Assembly: GCA_003971905.1 (NCBI GenBank)
Contig: RSEE01000105.1
Coordinates: forward strand, 124,001 to 188,000
DNA: 64,000 nucleotides
Source: Moniliella sp. 'wahieum'
Lineage: Eukaryota > Basidiomycota > Moniliellomycetes > Moniliellales > Moniliellaceae
Reading direction: 5' to 3'
Part shown: positions 11,676 to 21,400 of the stretch, piece by piece
Layout: each line of letters opens with the position of its first letter
Numbering within the stretch: position 1 is the first letter of the stretch
The notes under the pieces: generated by a model
Told to the model about the DNA's origin: nothing
The model's input: the letters and a program-made list of their open reading frames with translations, nothing else
Database searches by the model: none
Position numbers and translations under genes: made by a program

Positions 11676-12109
11676 CCTCTACACCCCGCAGTCTATACAC
11701 GTCCCCCGCGGACTCGCCTGTCTGGCTGCCTGCCCGCACAGAGAACCCAGAACCCAGTTGACCTCGCGCTGCGCGCGCTTCGCTCTCTGCTCTTTTGACG
11801 TGGGACGAATTTGGACGATACCCTAGCTCCGGACCCAGCCAACCAAAAGGGATCCTGGATATACCCGGTTTCCCTTTCCCTTTTCCCTTTCGCTTGCGCC
11901 CCCCCCACCCCCCACAACGTGATTATGTAGCAAGCAAGTAGGATGAGCAATGCGCTGTCACAGCACAATCTTTTAGCACGTAGCATCTTACGGCTTGGCG
12001 ACCGGATCAGGGACTCCAGTGTCCCGTGTGCGACCCTCTCCTCCTTTTCCAGGCCTGCGAGGAGCAGCATGGAAATCGATGCTGCGTGTCCAGTTGGTCC
12101 GCGCCACAC

Positions 12110-12550
12110 TTACTTCTGGTAGCTCCACACGTTGCGCAGGACTGCATTCCAAGCCAACAAACCGAGTCAGTACACCTGGCTGACCCACATCGGGGTGATC
12201 ACGGGGAAAAGAAAGAACGCCCGTCGCGCCCGCAAATCGCCCCGCCGCGCTCACGCCCTTTGTCCTTTGTAGGGGAGAGCGCCAAGAAAGAGAGAGTAGG
12301 AAAGAACATAGAACGTACGACCCTCCTGAGTGGCAAGACGGTTGATCGAGTCGTCACTCTCGCCCGACTTGCGGACAAAGCCCGAGATGGCAAACACCGT
12401 CGAAGCACCGGGGATCGCACGGCCCTCCTCGTCCACGTCGGCGACGGCGATCTGGACCGAAGCGTGGTCCTTGGCCTGGAGGATGCGGCCCGTGGCGGCA
12501 CACTTCCGGGGGACGTAGAGGTCCACGAGCTGGTGCTTGTCGTTTTCCAT
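12110..12550 (-). CDS. RPS21: 40S ribosomal protein eS21
   Basis: A small protein of the 40S subunit head. The first exon starts [20 protein letters not shown] at 12550 and continues [18 protein letters not shown] and [17 protein letters not shown], all eS21 signatures. The intron 12142-12318 (GTACGTTC...GCAG, 177 nt) joins EG to [10 protein letters not shown] and the stop at 12110-12112. Total length of about 87 residues matches the family. Unlike most neighbours, this gene reads through with no frame break. The start is supported by the universally conserved MEN(D/E) beginning. Confidence 0.93.
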
Positions 12551-13656
12551 TCTGGCAGGTAAAGCGGAAGAGGTAGGGTGAGAGACGAGAGACGAGCGGC
12601 AGACGGGGCAGCGAGCCAGGTGGTGCGTTGGGCCGTCCAGGGGATGGGTGCGAGGGGGGAAATTCATTGCGCCAGTTGCGACACGCAGCTGTCAGGCACA
12701 GGGGTAGTATACGGCCCATCAACCCTATTTATATTTGGAAATGGCTGCGGCACGTGACGTGCCCTCTCTGATTGGCCTTTTCTTTGGTTGTCTGCCTGAA
12801 GTCCTCAGCCCGAGGTGTCGGACTGTGCGCGCTAGCAAGGGACACGTGAGCCCGGCGGTGGGATCCGTGCACACGCATGCGGCCACGACGCTTAGAACTA
12901 CCGGGTTGGGAAGCACATCCGCACGCAGTTGGGCCACCCAGCCAAAGAGGTGGTGGGTGACGACAGGGAATGATTAATGGGGCGTAATCTAGTGATCGGT
13001 GATCGACAATCGACAATGTCATGATCAGAACGGCGTATAGCTGAAGGCACCAACTCAGTTGTCTGCCCCAGACCGATTATCGCGTCCATCCCCTTCTTTG
13101 GTAGTACACCGGCCCTGGCGCTCGGCACAGCAAGGCACCCATTGTTACGCCATGTCCCTACTTCCACATCACCTGTCTAAACCACAACAGCACACAGAAC
13201 ATGATAGCGTGGGTGGGGGGCTACATAAAAGAGTTCATTTAGTACATCCGCCCACACCCGCTACATCCCTGGTCGCGCGGCTGCTGGGTTGTGGAATGCA
13301 CCCATTTCCCATCTCTGTTCCAGGCTTTCGGGCGGCTCGAACATATGTCCAACTCCTGGCCACATCAGGTAAAAACACGGGCTTTTCCTAATGTAACTAC
13401 ATACTGCATCTCACTTTTTCAGACCGGCGCTCGTCGCCCCTTTCCTTGGTACCCTCTCTGCCCTTCTCCAAAGCAAAAGAAGAAGGAGCTGATGCCCAAA
13501 ATACGCAAAACAGACATAGATGGCGCGACATGTGATTAAGTCTCGATATGGTACACTGCGGAACCGCTGGGCGACGGATGGCTGCTGGCTGCTATGCAGT
13601 TGAGCAGCAGAGCGCGCGGGGGGGGGGGGGTATAATACGAAGCTACGCGTTCCACC
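12551..13656. other. Intergenic between RPS21 and the NADK-like gene
   Basis: The first 200 nt upstream of RPS21 are its likely promoter. The rest contains short palindrome-rich text near 12995-13025 (GATCG and ATCGACA iterations) and a run of 13 or more G at 13618-13631. No convincing coding frame. Confidence 0.45.
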
Positions 13657-14821
13657 CTAAGCGCTGTACTTGGTCCAGCCAATCGGGCTGGAGGAGCGGG
13701 ACGGGGTTGGGGTCGGGACGGAGGGAGATGCACGCGCCCGGGTCCAAAGGCGGGGGGGGAAGTGGTCGAGCGTGACGCAACTAGGTCCAGCCGGACAGAG
13801 TTGCAACACCATCTCGTGCGGGAGCACCAGTGGGCGACAGGATAACGTTGTGGGGCTCAGTGCGATCACCGTCACTGCCGGAAGACTAGGATGGACTAAG
13901 GGTCCCCGCCCCCACTGCTTCTTCGTCCGACGCCAGTCCGACCCGGACCCCGCACGCGTGAAAGTGCGTGACCAAGCGCCCGTTGGCATAGAGCGTTATC
14001 CTGCCGGCCCGCCGACCTGTCCTGCCCCCCCCGCGGGACGCAAGCGCACAACATTCGATCGTCACGCCTCGTACGAGCGGGAAGGTGGTGTGCGGGGCAG
14101 TGGAGAGCGTGGCCTGCGTCCGCCGTCGAAAGGGGAAGAAGGTTGTGCCAGACTGATGCAGCAGGGGGAGGAGGGAGGTAGGCCAGTGGCCCTTGGGTGG
14201 CAAGGTAAGGATGGGTGGGACGGAGGCGGGGAAAAGATGCAATGCCCGGCCCAGAGCGCCGGGCAGGACACACCACTTCCACTTCCACCTCTGTCTCCAC
14301 CTCGGTCCCCTTGACATAGGCCTCTGTCCGGCTAGCTATCCCCGCATCCGTACGCGCGTCGGGCGGGAGGAAGAGAGTTGGTACCTGTTCCTATGCAGCT
14401 CGTCTACCACTTCTCGTACTTGCTCCGCCCGCTTGCCCCCGCGCGGAGGCACAACCAACACCCGACGGACCGGACAGCGCACACGTACCCGCCTCGTCTT
14501 GCCACCGCCGACGGGATACGGCGAGAGCGTACTCCCTCGCCAGGATTGTGCCCGTGTGGGACACAGGGCATACCGACGCACAGCTGTAGCACTGGGTGGG
14601 GTCGAGGGGGCGTGGGGCTGGCTGAGGAGGGGTGGGGGGAGAGGCGCATTGCGGTGGTGTGGGAGTGGGAGCGGGGGGCTGGACGGCGAGCCACCGTTGG
14701 TCCTGGCGGGGGGGACGGGGGACTGGGGTAAGAGCGCGAGCGGATGGAGGCTGTGGTGGGCTATGTGGAAGGAGAGGAGAAGGTGTGGTGCCGAAGGTGG
14801 AGGAGCAGCTGCGTTGTCCAT
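13657..14821 (-). pseudogene. Degenerate NAD-kinase-like gene
   Basis: C-terminal residues GPLVHPSLPA (about 13877-13907), then VIALSPTTLSCRPLVLP, match the NAD kinase pattern GGPLVHPSLPA...TPI.P..LSFRP..LP almost position for position. Further upstream, ITLYANGRLVTHFHACG and VPPILTL fit the expected order. Near the N-terminus, VRRVLVVPPRGGKRAEQVRE resembles the usual kinase beginning. The frame changes several times. The NAD kinase motifs GGDGT and TPTGSTAY are not intact in any frame: only a GGD triplet is seen near 14293-14301, and VGLASDEEAVGAG replaces the second motif. This suggests a relic or a dead paralogue, although missing bases could add to the damage. NAD kinase makes NADP from NAD and ATP. 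Confidence 0.5.
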
Positions 14822-15736
14822 GCCCTGATCAACTGATTAGCGTGAGTTGGTGGTGATGATTGCGTCATGATTAAGATTATCGATGATCCATTTAGCCGCA
14901 CGTCGCAAGTGGGCTCAGGCTCAGGCCTCCGCGGGGCTCAGCCTCTCAGCAAGGCTCGTGCTGAGACCGAGACGCTGAGGCAGGTTGTGCTCTTGTGTTT
15001 GTGCTCAGACCAGGGCCTCAGATCGATCAGACCTCAGATCTCCGGTGTAACTGATGTAAATCATGGGACGTGTAGACGCAGCGAGTTGGAAGCGGCAGTG
15101 GCCTCGCGTGCGCTCGACTAGTACCTCCACTACCTCGGTATCCATCCGTCACACCCATTCTCTCTCTTGGGTCGTGCTATCCAACTCTCTTTTCATGATT
15201 CTTGTCTCGCGTCTCCCCCCCCCACCGCTTGTTCCTCCCACATCTCTTTCTGCACGTGCGCCTCCTCCTGGGGGTGCCATATATCTTAGGTTACTGAGCC
15301 GTGCGCTCGCAATCTTCCCCTCGGACGACGTGTGTGTGGTGCCGCCGTGGCTAGTGAGGAGTGACAGTGAGGAGTGGTAGTGAGGAGGAGGCAGTGACGA
15401 GTGGCAGCAACGAGGCCAGCGAGTTGCACGAGCCCATGGAGCAGGGGCATGCCTGGCATACCTGACTTGCACCCCCGGCGATCCATGATCGATCCACGAC
15501 GCCGGGCACCCGATCACGTGGCACGCGGAGTGCGAGCCGGACCAACCCTACGCACTAGGTTTATTGCGGAATGGACCAAAATTGACGCTGTCCCGCACCC
15601 GGGCCCTGTGGGGGACAGGTGTGGGGGTGTAGCCTGTGTAGGGTTGGGCCCACCACGCTGGAGCGCGTGGGCTGCTAGCTCGGTGCGGCGGCCTGGGCTC
15701 TGCGTCGTCACCCCAACTCTTTCCCAAGCAAGCAAG
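14822..15736. promoter_or_regulatory. Upstream region of RPS4
   Basis: Separates the minus-strand NADK-like gene from RPS4. Contains CTGAG/GATC-type short iterations (14910-15040) and pyrimidine-rich segments (15130-15260). No ORF with protein character. Confidence 0.35.
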
Positions 15737-15808
15737 GTACGTGCTTGGGTGCGGCGGTGCGGCAGGTGCGGGTGGGTGGAACGGCGAGCTGACAGGCGTG
15801 CTGGGCAG
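15737..15808 (+). other. 5'UTR intron of RPS4
   Basis: GTACGTGC at 15737 and GGGCAG ending at 15808 bracket a 72-nt G-rich stretch that stops exactly before the RPS4 ATG. A leader intron abutting the start codon is common in fungal ribosomal-protein genes. Its ends are inferred from consensus only. Confidence 0.55.
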
Positions 15809-16598
15809 ATGGTCCGTGGTCCTCGCAAGCATCTCAAGCGGCTCGCAGCGCCGTCGGCTGGATGCTGGACAAGCTGGGTGGGGTGTACGCGCCGCGGCCC
15901 AGCACGGGTCCGCACAAGTTGCGCGAGAGTTTGCCGATGGTGGTGTTGCTGCGGAACCGGTTGAAGTATGCGCTGAATGGGCGGGAAGTCAACACGAGGT
16001 GCAGCAACGCCTGATCAAGGTGGAAACAAGGTGCGCACCGACATTACCTTCCCCACGGGCTTTATGGACGTGATTAGTATGAAAAGTCGGGCGAGTACTT
16101 CCGTATCCTCTACGACGTCAAGGGCCGCTTTGTCGTCCACCGCATCACGCAGCCGAAGAAGCAAGTTACAAGTTGCTCAAGGTGAAGCGCGCTGAGCTCG
16201 GCCCGCGCGGCGTGCCCCACATTGTCACCCACGACGGCGTACCATCCGCTACCCCGACCCTGAAGTCAAGGCTGGCGACTCGATCAAGTTCAACTTGGTC
16301 GAGAACAAGTTGGAGGAGGGGTGGTCAAGTTCCAGCAGGGCGCTTCGGTCATTGCCACGGGCGGTCGTAACCAGGGCCGTGGGTGGCGTGATTGTCGGCC
16401 GTGACTCGCACCTGGTGGATTTGACATTGTGCATGTGCGCGACCCATTGGCCGCGAATTCTCCACCAGTATCGGTAACATTTTGTTACGGCACCGATGGC
16501 CAGCACTGGATTTCCCTCCCGCGCGGGGTGGCATCAAGCTCACCATCACTGAGGAGCGCGACCAGCGCCGCGCCCAGCGCGAGGCGGCGGCCAACTAA
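15809..16598 (+). CDS. RPS4: 40S ribosomal protein eS4, frame broken about ten times
   Basis: Structural protein of the small ribosomal subunit. The reading starts [16 protein letters not shown] at 15809 and ends [14 protein letters not shown] at 16598. Between them every eS4 block is present in order: [115 protein letters not shown] and EERDQRRA. They lie in alternating frames. About ten one- or two-base gaps must be allowed, many in homopolymers (for example GGG for GGGG near 16318, and CACCTGG near 16410). 790 nt plus about ten missing bases gives about 265 codons, the family length. With essentially no missense change in so conserved a protein, sequencing deletion is more likely than pseudogenisation. 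Confidence 0.88.
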
Positions 16599-17199
16599 GT
16601 GCCTGCCTGCTTTCTTTCCTTGCCTTGGGGGGCGTGTGCGGGGCAGCGTCCGCCGGGCAGAGGTAGGATAGGGAATGGGAATTGGGAGGGGGGGACGTTA
16701 CCTTGGTTCCGTTTTTGTCCGAATTGGTGCGGGCAAGAGCGGGAATCGAGGTGCACTCTTGCTTGCCTTGTTTGCGGTCTTCCCCTTTTGTCCTCTGTTC
16801 CTTACTGATGGGAGCGGTAAAAAAACCCTTGGATTCTTGGTGCTTGTTTGGTTCTGTGTACATCTACCTTTCCCGCTGTCCTGCCCGCCCTCCGTCCCCT
16901 CCCCCGCTCCATTTGACTCCTGGCCCGACCATAGGCCACACCCCAATAAAGAAACAAAGCCCTCATGCCTGCCGACGTGTGCTGCCGTGCTCGCTCCCCA
17001 TCTATGTTGTGCAATGAGCGTTCCGGACGAATAGAATCCCCCCCCTTCTTCGTAGGCGAACATGGCCCTTGACTGGGCCGGACCAGTTCGCGCTTCAGTG
17101 CCTCGGGACGCACACATGATGATAATGGAGACACGGTTAGATTGAGATGGCATGGCAGATGATGCATGATGCATGATCGATCATTGCAACGGCTATGAA
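16599..17199. other. RPS4 3' region
   Basis: T-rich and C-rich 3' untranslated-type sequence with AATAAA-like ACCCCAATAAAG near 16942-16955. An ATGCATG/ATCGATC heptad array sits at 17162-17182. No gene recognised. Confidence 0.35.
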
Positions 17200-17874
17200 C
17201 ATGTGGGACCGTTGAACATTGTCGACGGTTCACGTCGATTTGGTGGGTGGAGCAGGTGGCTCTCGTGGTCAGGGCGGGCTTGTGGTCGGCCGTGTTCTTC
17301 TCTGATTGGGGTTGCGTTTGGGATTCCGGGCTGGGGGAGGTATCGTGGGTGTGGGACTTGTGTTTTTCAGCCAAAGCAGCGGCCTGTTGATGCGCTTTGG
17401 TCCCGGCCTGCTCCACGCCATGCTCGACGGCATCGACAGCGGCGGTGGCAGCGCCGTTGGCCAAGTCGGAGAGTTGGTACCAAAAGTTACCCTTGTGCGC
17501 GCTAGCGCCGTGCGACTCGCCCTTCTCGGCGGTGTGCGCAGACTCGGAGGGAGGATCGGACGTCGCTGGCTCCGTGGGCGGCTTCGTCGCGGAGCTGGGG
17601 GGTCGGTGGCGCTCGAGGACATTAGGCGCAGAGGCGGGCTGGTCGTGCGTGGTAATGGGGGGTTGGACGTTGAGGTCTCAAGCGCGATACCGTGGAGGGG
17701 CACAGGAAGCACGTGTGATTCAAGGACAAGGAACGTACTGCTGTAGAGGGGGGGCAGGCACAGGCAGAGGCGCAACCGGCTGTCGGGAGCGCTGGCAGAT
17801 CGAAGGGAAACGAGGTTGGCTCCGCCTGGGGTTGGGTGGTGGTTGGTGTTGAGAGGCAGGTGCGGTGGGCGCAA
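17200..17874 (-). CDS. Weak candidate: small Ala/Lys-rich hydrophilic protein
   Basis: One minus frame encodes EKGESHGASAHKGNFWYQ, then LANGAATAAVDAVEHGVEQA and AHQQAAALAEKHKSHTHD: an alanine-rich amphipathic segment reminiscent of LEA-like or mitochondrial-associated small proteins. A possible first exon from ATG 17874 ends at a GTACGTTC donor near 17738. The stop and splice sites are not settled, and no family is recognised. Confidence 0.25.
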
Positions 17875-18283
17875 GCGCTGCTGGGCCCTCTACGCTTCAA
17901 GCTTCACGTTGCGTGGCGTGCTGACGGATGGGTTAGGGGGGCCAGACGGGCTGCGCATGGCGCTAGCCTGCTCCTCCTGTCTCCTATCGACTATCCCCAT
18001 CCCCCTCCTCGCTCCCACCGCCACACGGGCCGTGCGCGGGTGGTGAGTCAGCCATGCGGCGTTGTGGCTGGCCTGCTGTTGCGTGCCGTGTCCATCATGC
18101 GGCCTGTCTGATGTAAGTGGGATGAGCATGAACCCATCATCCTCATCGGCAGGAAGAGTGAGTGCGGCCCCAGCGCCTCAGCCTGAGGACGCAGTCTGAG
18201 GACGCAGTCTGAAGACTCAGCCTCAGACGGTCAGCAGACGACGCCAGCGCTGAGGCTGCGCTCGCCTAAAGGCGTAAAAAACG

Positions 18284-18312
18284 GGACCGGCTGGGATTCG
18301 AACCGGGGCGAG
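18284..18312 (-). other. tRNA 3'-end-like fragment with T6 tract
   Basis: On the minus strand GGTTCGAATCCCAGCCGG is followed by TCCCG and then TTTTTT: a perfect box B (GGTTCGAATCC) and a Pol III-type terminator. The upstream 70 nt do not fold into the rest of a cloverleaf and no matching 5' acceptor strand exists, so it is at most a tRNA remnant or the end of a tRNA-derived element. Confidence 0.3.
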
Positions 18313-18434
18313 GGGGTGCACGTGTGACAGTCAGCACGTGACTGGGGTGTGACATGTGACAGGCGACGCGAAGGGCAGCGAAGGAATGCGCTCAGGTAAT
18401 CCATCCGATTGGACGCCAGCCGACGTGGAGGAGC

Positions 18435-21400
18435 ATGCACGGGGGAGGATGCGTGCATGCCGGCGCCCCCGCCCCCGCCGCTGACCTCAGCCAGCCACAC
18501 CAGGCGGACCACCGTCGCCATCGCCACCGCCACGCCTCCATTGCCATTTCCTGCCATCCCGCCACCACCATCCTCACCGCCATCCCCACCGTCACCCCCC
18601 CCATCCCTCCCCCCCTCAGCATTCACCCCCCCTCGCCCCCCCCCGCCCCCCCTGCCCTTGCCTTTCTCCTCCTGCCGCTGACCCCCTCCCCCTCCATCCC
18701 CCCCGCCCCCCCCCCGTTCGCCCGCCCCCCCTCTCCTCATGGCATCGCGTCCCTGCTCAACGACCGCCCGCCGTCCCCCCCCAAGCGCAGCGCACCCTAC
18801 TCGCCCTCCCCCGCCTCCCACCCCGCCACGCGTCCTGCCCCCTGCCCCACCCCCCTCGCCCACCAGCCCTCCTCTGCCGAGCCCCCCTCTGCCGAGCCCA
18901 CGCCCGCCGAGCCCGAGCCCGAGCCTGAGCCTGAGCCCGACCAGACCCTGCCCGACCAGACCATGCCCGACCAGACCAATCCCGACCAGCCACCCCCGAG
19001 TCCAAGCCGGCGCCCCGACTGCGCTTGACGCGCAAGAGTCGCCCCTCCCACAAGGCCGACCGGCCCAAGCCCAGCGAGCCCCGTCGGCCAAGGCGCCCAA
19101 AGAAACCAAGCCCAAGGCGGAAAAGGCCAAGGCAGACAAGTCCAAGAGTGACAAGTCCAAGAGTGACAAGTCCAAGAGTGACAAGTCCAAGGCGGACAAG
19201 TCCAAGCAAGCTGGCGACAAGACCGCGGACGCGGCTGCTGCCCTGCCGCGGCTCCGTCCAAGCGCTCGCACAAGCGCCGCGTCGAGGACGGTCCTGAAGA
19301 CAAGCGCAAACGCGCCCGCACCGAGGAAGAGCCCGACCTGGAGGCGCCCGAGAACGTGGCGTTGTGGGCGCCCGCGTTGGAACGCTACCGTTCCCAGGCC
19401 TACCTTCGTCGCGATGCTGTCGATGCGGCGTATGGGATGCTAGAGGACGAAGGGGACGAGCGGACGTTGTCGGCGCTGGCAGCGGCGTACACGACGCGAT
19501 ACAAGGCGGTGGTCCGGCAGGCCGAGCGTCGTCTCCGTGCCGAGCGGGCCAAGCAACAAGAAGCACGCCAGCAACGAGAGCGTCGTCGTGCCCGTCGTCG
19601 CAAGGAAGAGGAACGAGAGCATGCGGACCGAGTCGCGCGCCAGGCCAAGGCTCGTCGTCAGCAGCGAGAACAACAGATTGACCAAGAAATTTGGGAAACG
19701 CTCCATCCGCCTCCGCGCGCCCCTGTGCGGGAGGAAGAGTCGGACGATGACGCGCCCCTCGCCTCGCGTTTCTTCTCGGTCGATTCGCCCCGCTTGACCA
19801 AGAGCAAGCAAAGGGAGGAAGAAGTGTTTGTGCCGAGCGGCTTGGCCACCCCGAGGAGGAGCCCACCTACGACCAGGACGGGTACCGGATCCTCACCTCG
19901 GCCCGTGCTGCCGCCCTCGACGCGTCGCACCGCAAGATTTGGACCGGCTCGCGAAGCGGGACGTGCCGAAAATGTTGCGCGTGGTGCAGATGGGCCAAGC
20001 GAACCGGTCGGCGTATTGGCGTCGAATCAGCGTCGTGGTGCAGCGGGAGGCAAAGCGGGTCGCCAAGCAAGCCAAGACAGTCAAGGACGTTCAGACGCGC
20101 GGCCGGCGTGCGATGCGCGAAGTGTTGCTCTTCTGGCGTAAAAACGAGAAGGAGGAACGAGAACTTCGCAAGGCCGCCGAGAAGGCCGCGGCAGAGAAGG
20201 CACGTCAAGATGAGGAACGAAGGGAGGCTCAGCGCCAGGCGCGCAAACTTAACTTCCTCATCACTCAGACCGAACTTTACTCCCACTTTGTCGGATCCAA
20301 GCTCAAGACGGAGCAGTCGGAGCAATCTGCCGACACGACCTCTGTTGCCGCCCCCCGTCTTCTTCCCGCCCTCATCACACGAACTGCCCCCTTCGGGCGA
20401 GGCGAGTTGGAAGCGATTGATTTTGACGAGGAGGACGAGACGAACCTACGAGCGCATGCGGCTCGCAATGCGCAAGCCGCCGTGACGGCGGCGAAAGAAA
20501 AAGCGCAAGCGTTTGATCACCAGGCAGCGCAAGAGCGCCGTGCCCACGAGGCAGCCGGAGCAGCGTCAGCTTCTGGCCAGGGCGAGGCGAGCAAGCAGCT
20601 GGACGATTTGAACTTTATGGACCCGTCAGGCATGGGCGAGGTGACAGTGGCGCAACCCAAGATGCTCACCTGCGAACTGAAGGAGTACCAGCTCAAAGGG
20701 CTCAATTGGCTCGCCAACTTGTACGAGCAGGGCATCAATGGTATCTTGGCCGACGAGATGGGCTTGGGCAAGACGGTGCAAAGCATCAGCCTGATGGCCT
20801 ACCTTGCTGAAGTGCACGACATTTGGGGACCTTTCCTCGTCATCTCTCCTTCCTCGACCTTGCACAATTGGCAGCAGGAGATCACCAAGTTTGTGCCCCA
20901 GCTCAAGGTGCTTCCCTACTGGGGCAGCGTCAAGGACCGTACCGTGCTCCGCAAGTTTTTCAGCAAGAACTCCATTTACACCCGCGACGCCCCTTTTCAC
21001 GTCTTGGTCACCTCCTACCAACTGGCCGTGTCGGATGAGAAGTACCTCAACCGGGTCAAGTGGCAGTACATGGTTCTGGACGAAGCGCAAGCCATCAAGT
21101 CCTCCTCGTCGGCGCGGTGGAAGACGTTGCTGGGGTTCAACTGCCGCAACCGCTTGTTGCTGACGGGCACGCCCGTGCAGAACAGCATGCAAGAGCTTTG
21201 GGCGTTGCTTCACTTTATCATGCCCTCGCTCTTTGACAATCACGACGAGTTTTCTGAATGGTTCTCGCGTGACATTGAGGCCAATGCGGAAAACAAGGGT
21301 GCGCTCAACGAGCACCAGCTCCACCGTCTCCACATGATCCTCAAGCCGTTCATGCTGCGTCGTGTCAAGAAGAATGTGCAGAACCAGCTCGGGGAGAAGG

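Noticed and set aside
11693-12109. Minus-strand 138-codon frame downstream of RPS21
   Set aside because: It runs directly off the RPS21 3' end, lacks motifs and reads as 3' untranslated sequence.
18231-19866. Two long minus-strand frames rich in Gly, Leu and Arg
   Set aside because: They are the reverse of the C-rich and 15-bp-repeat region at the INO80 5' end and show repeated [11 protein letters not shown]-type strings from that repeat.
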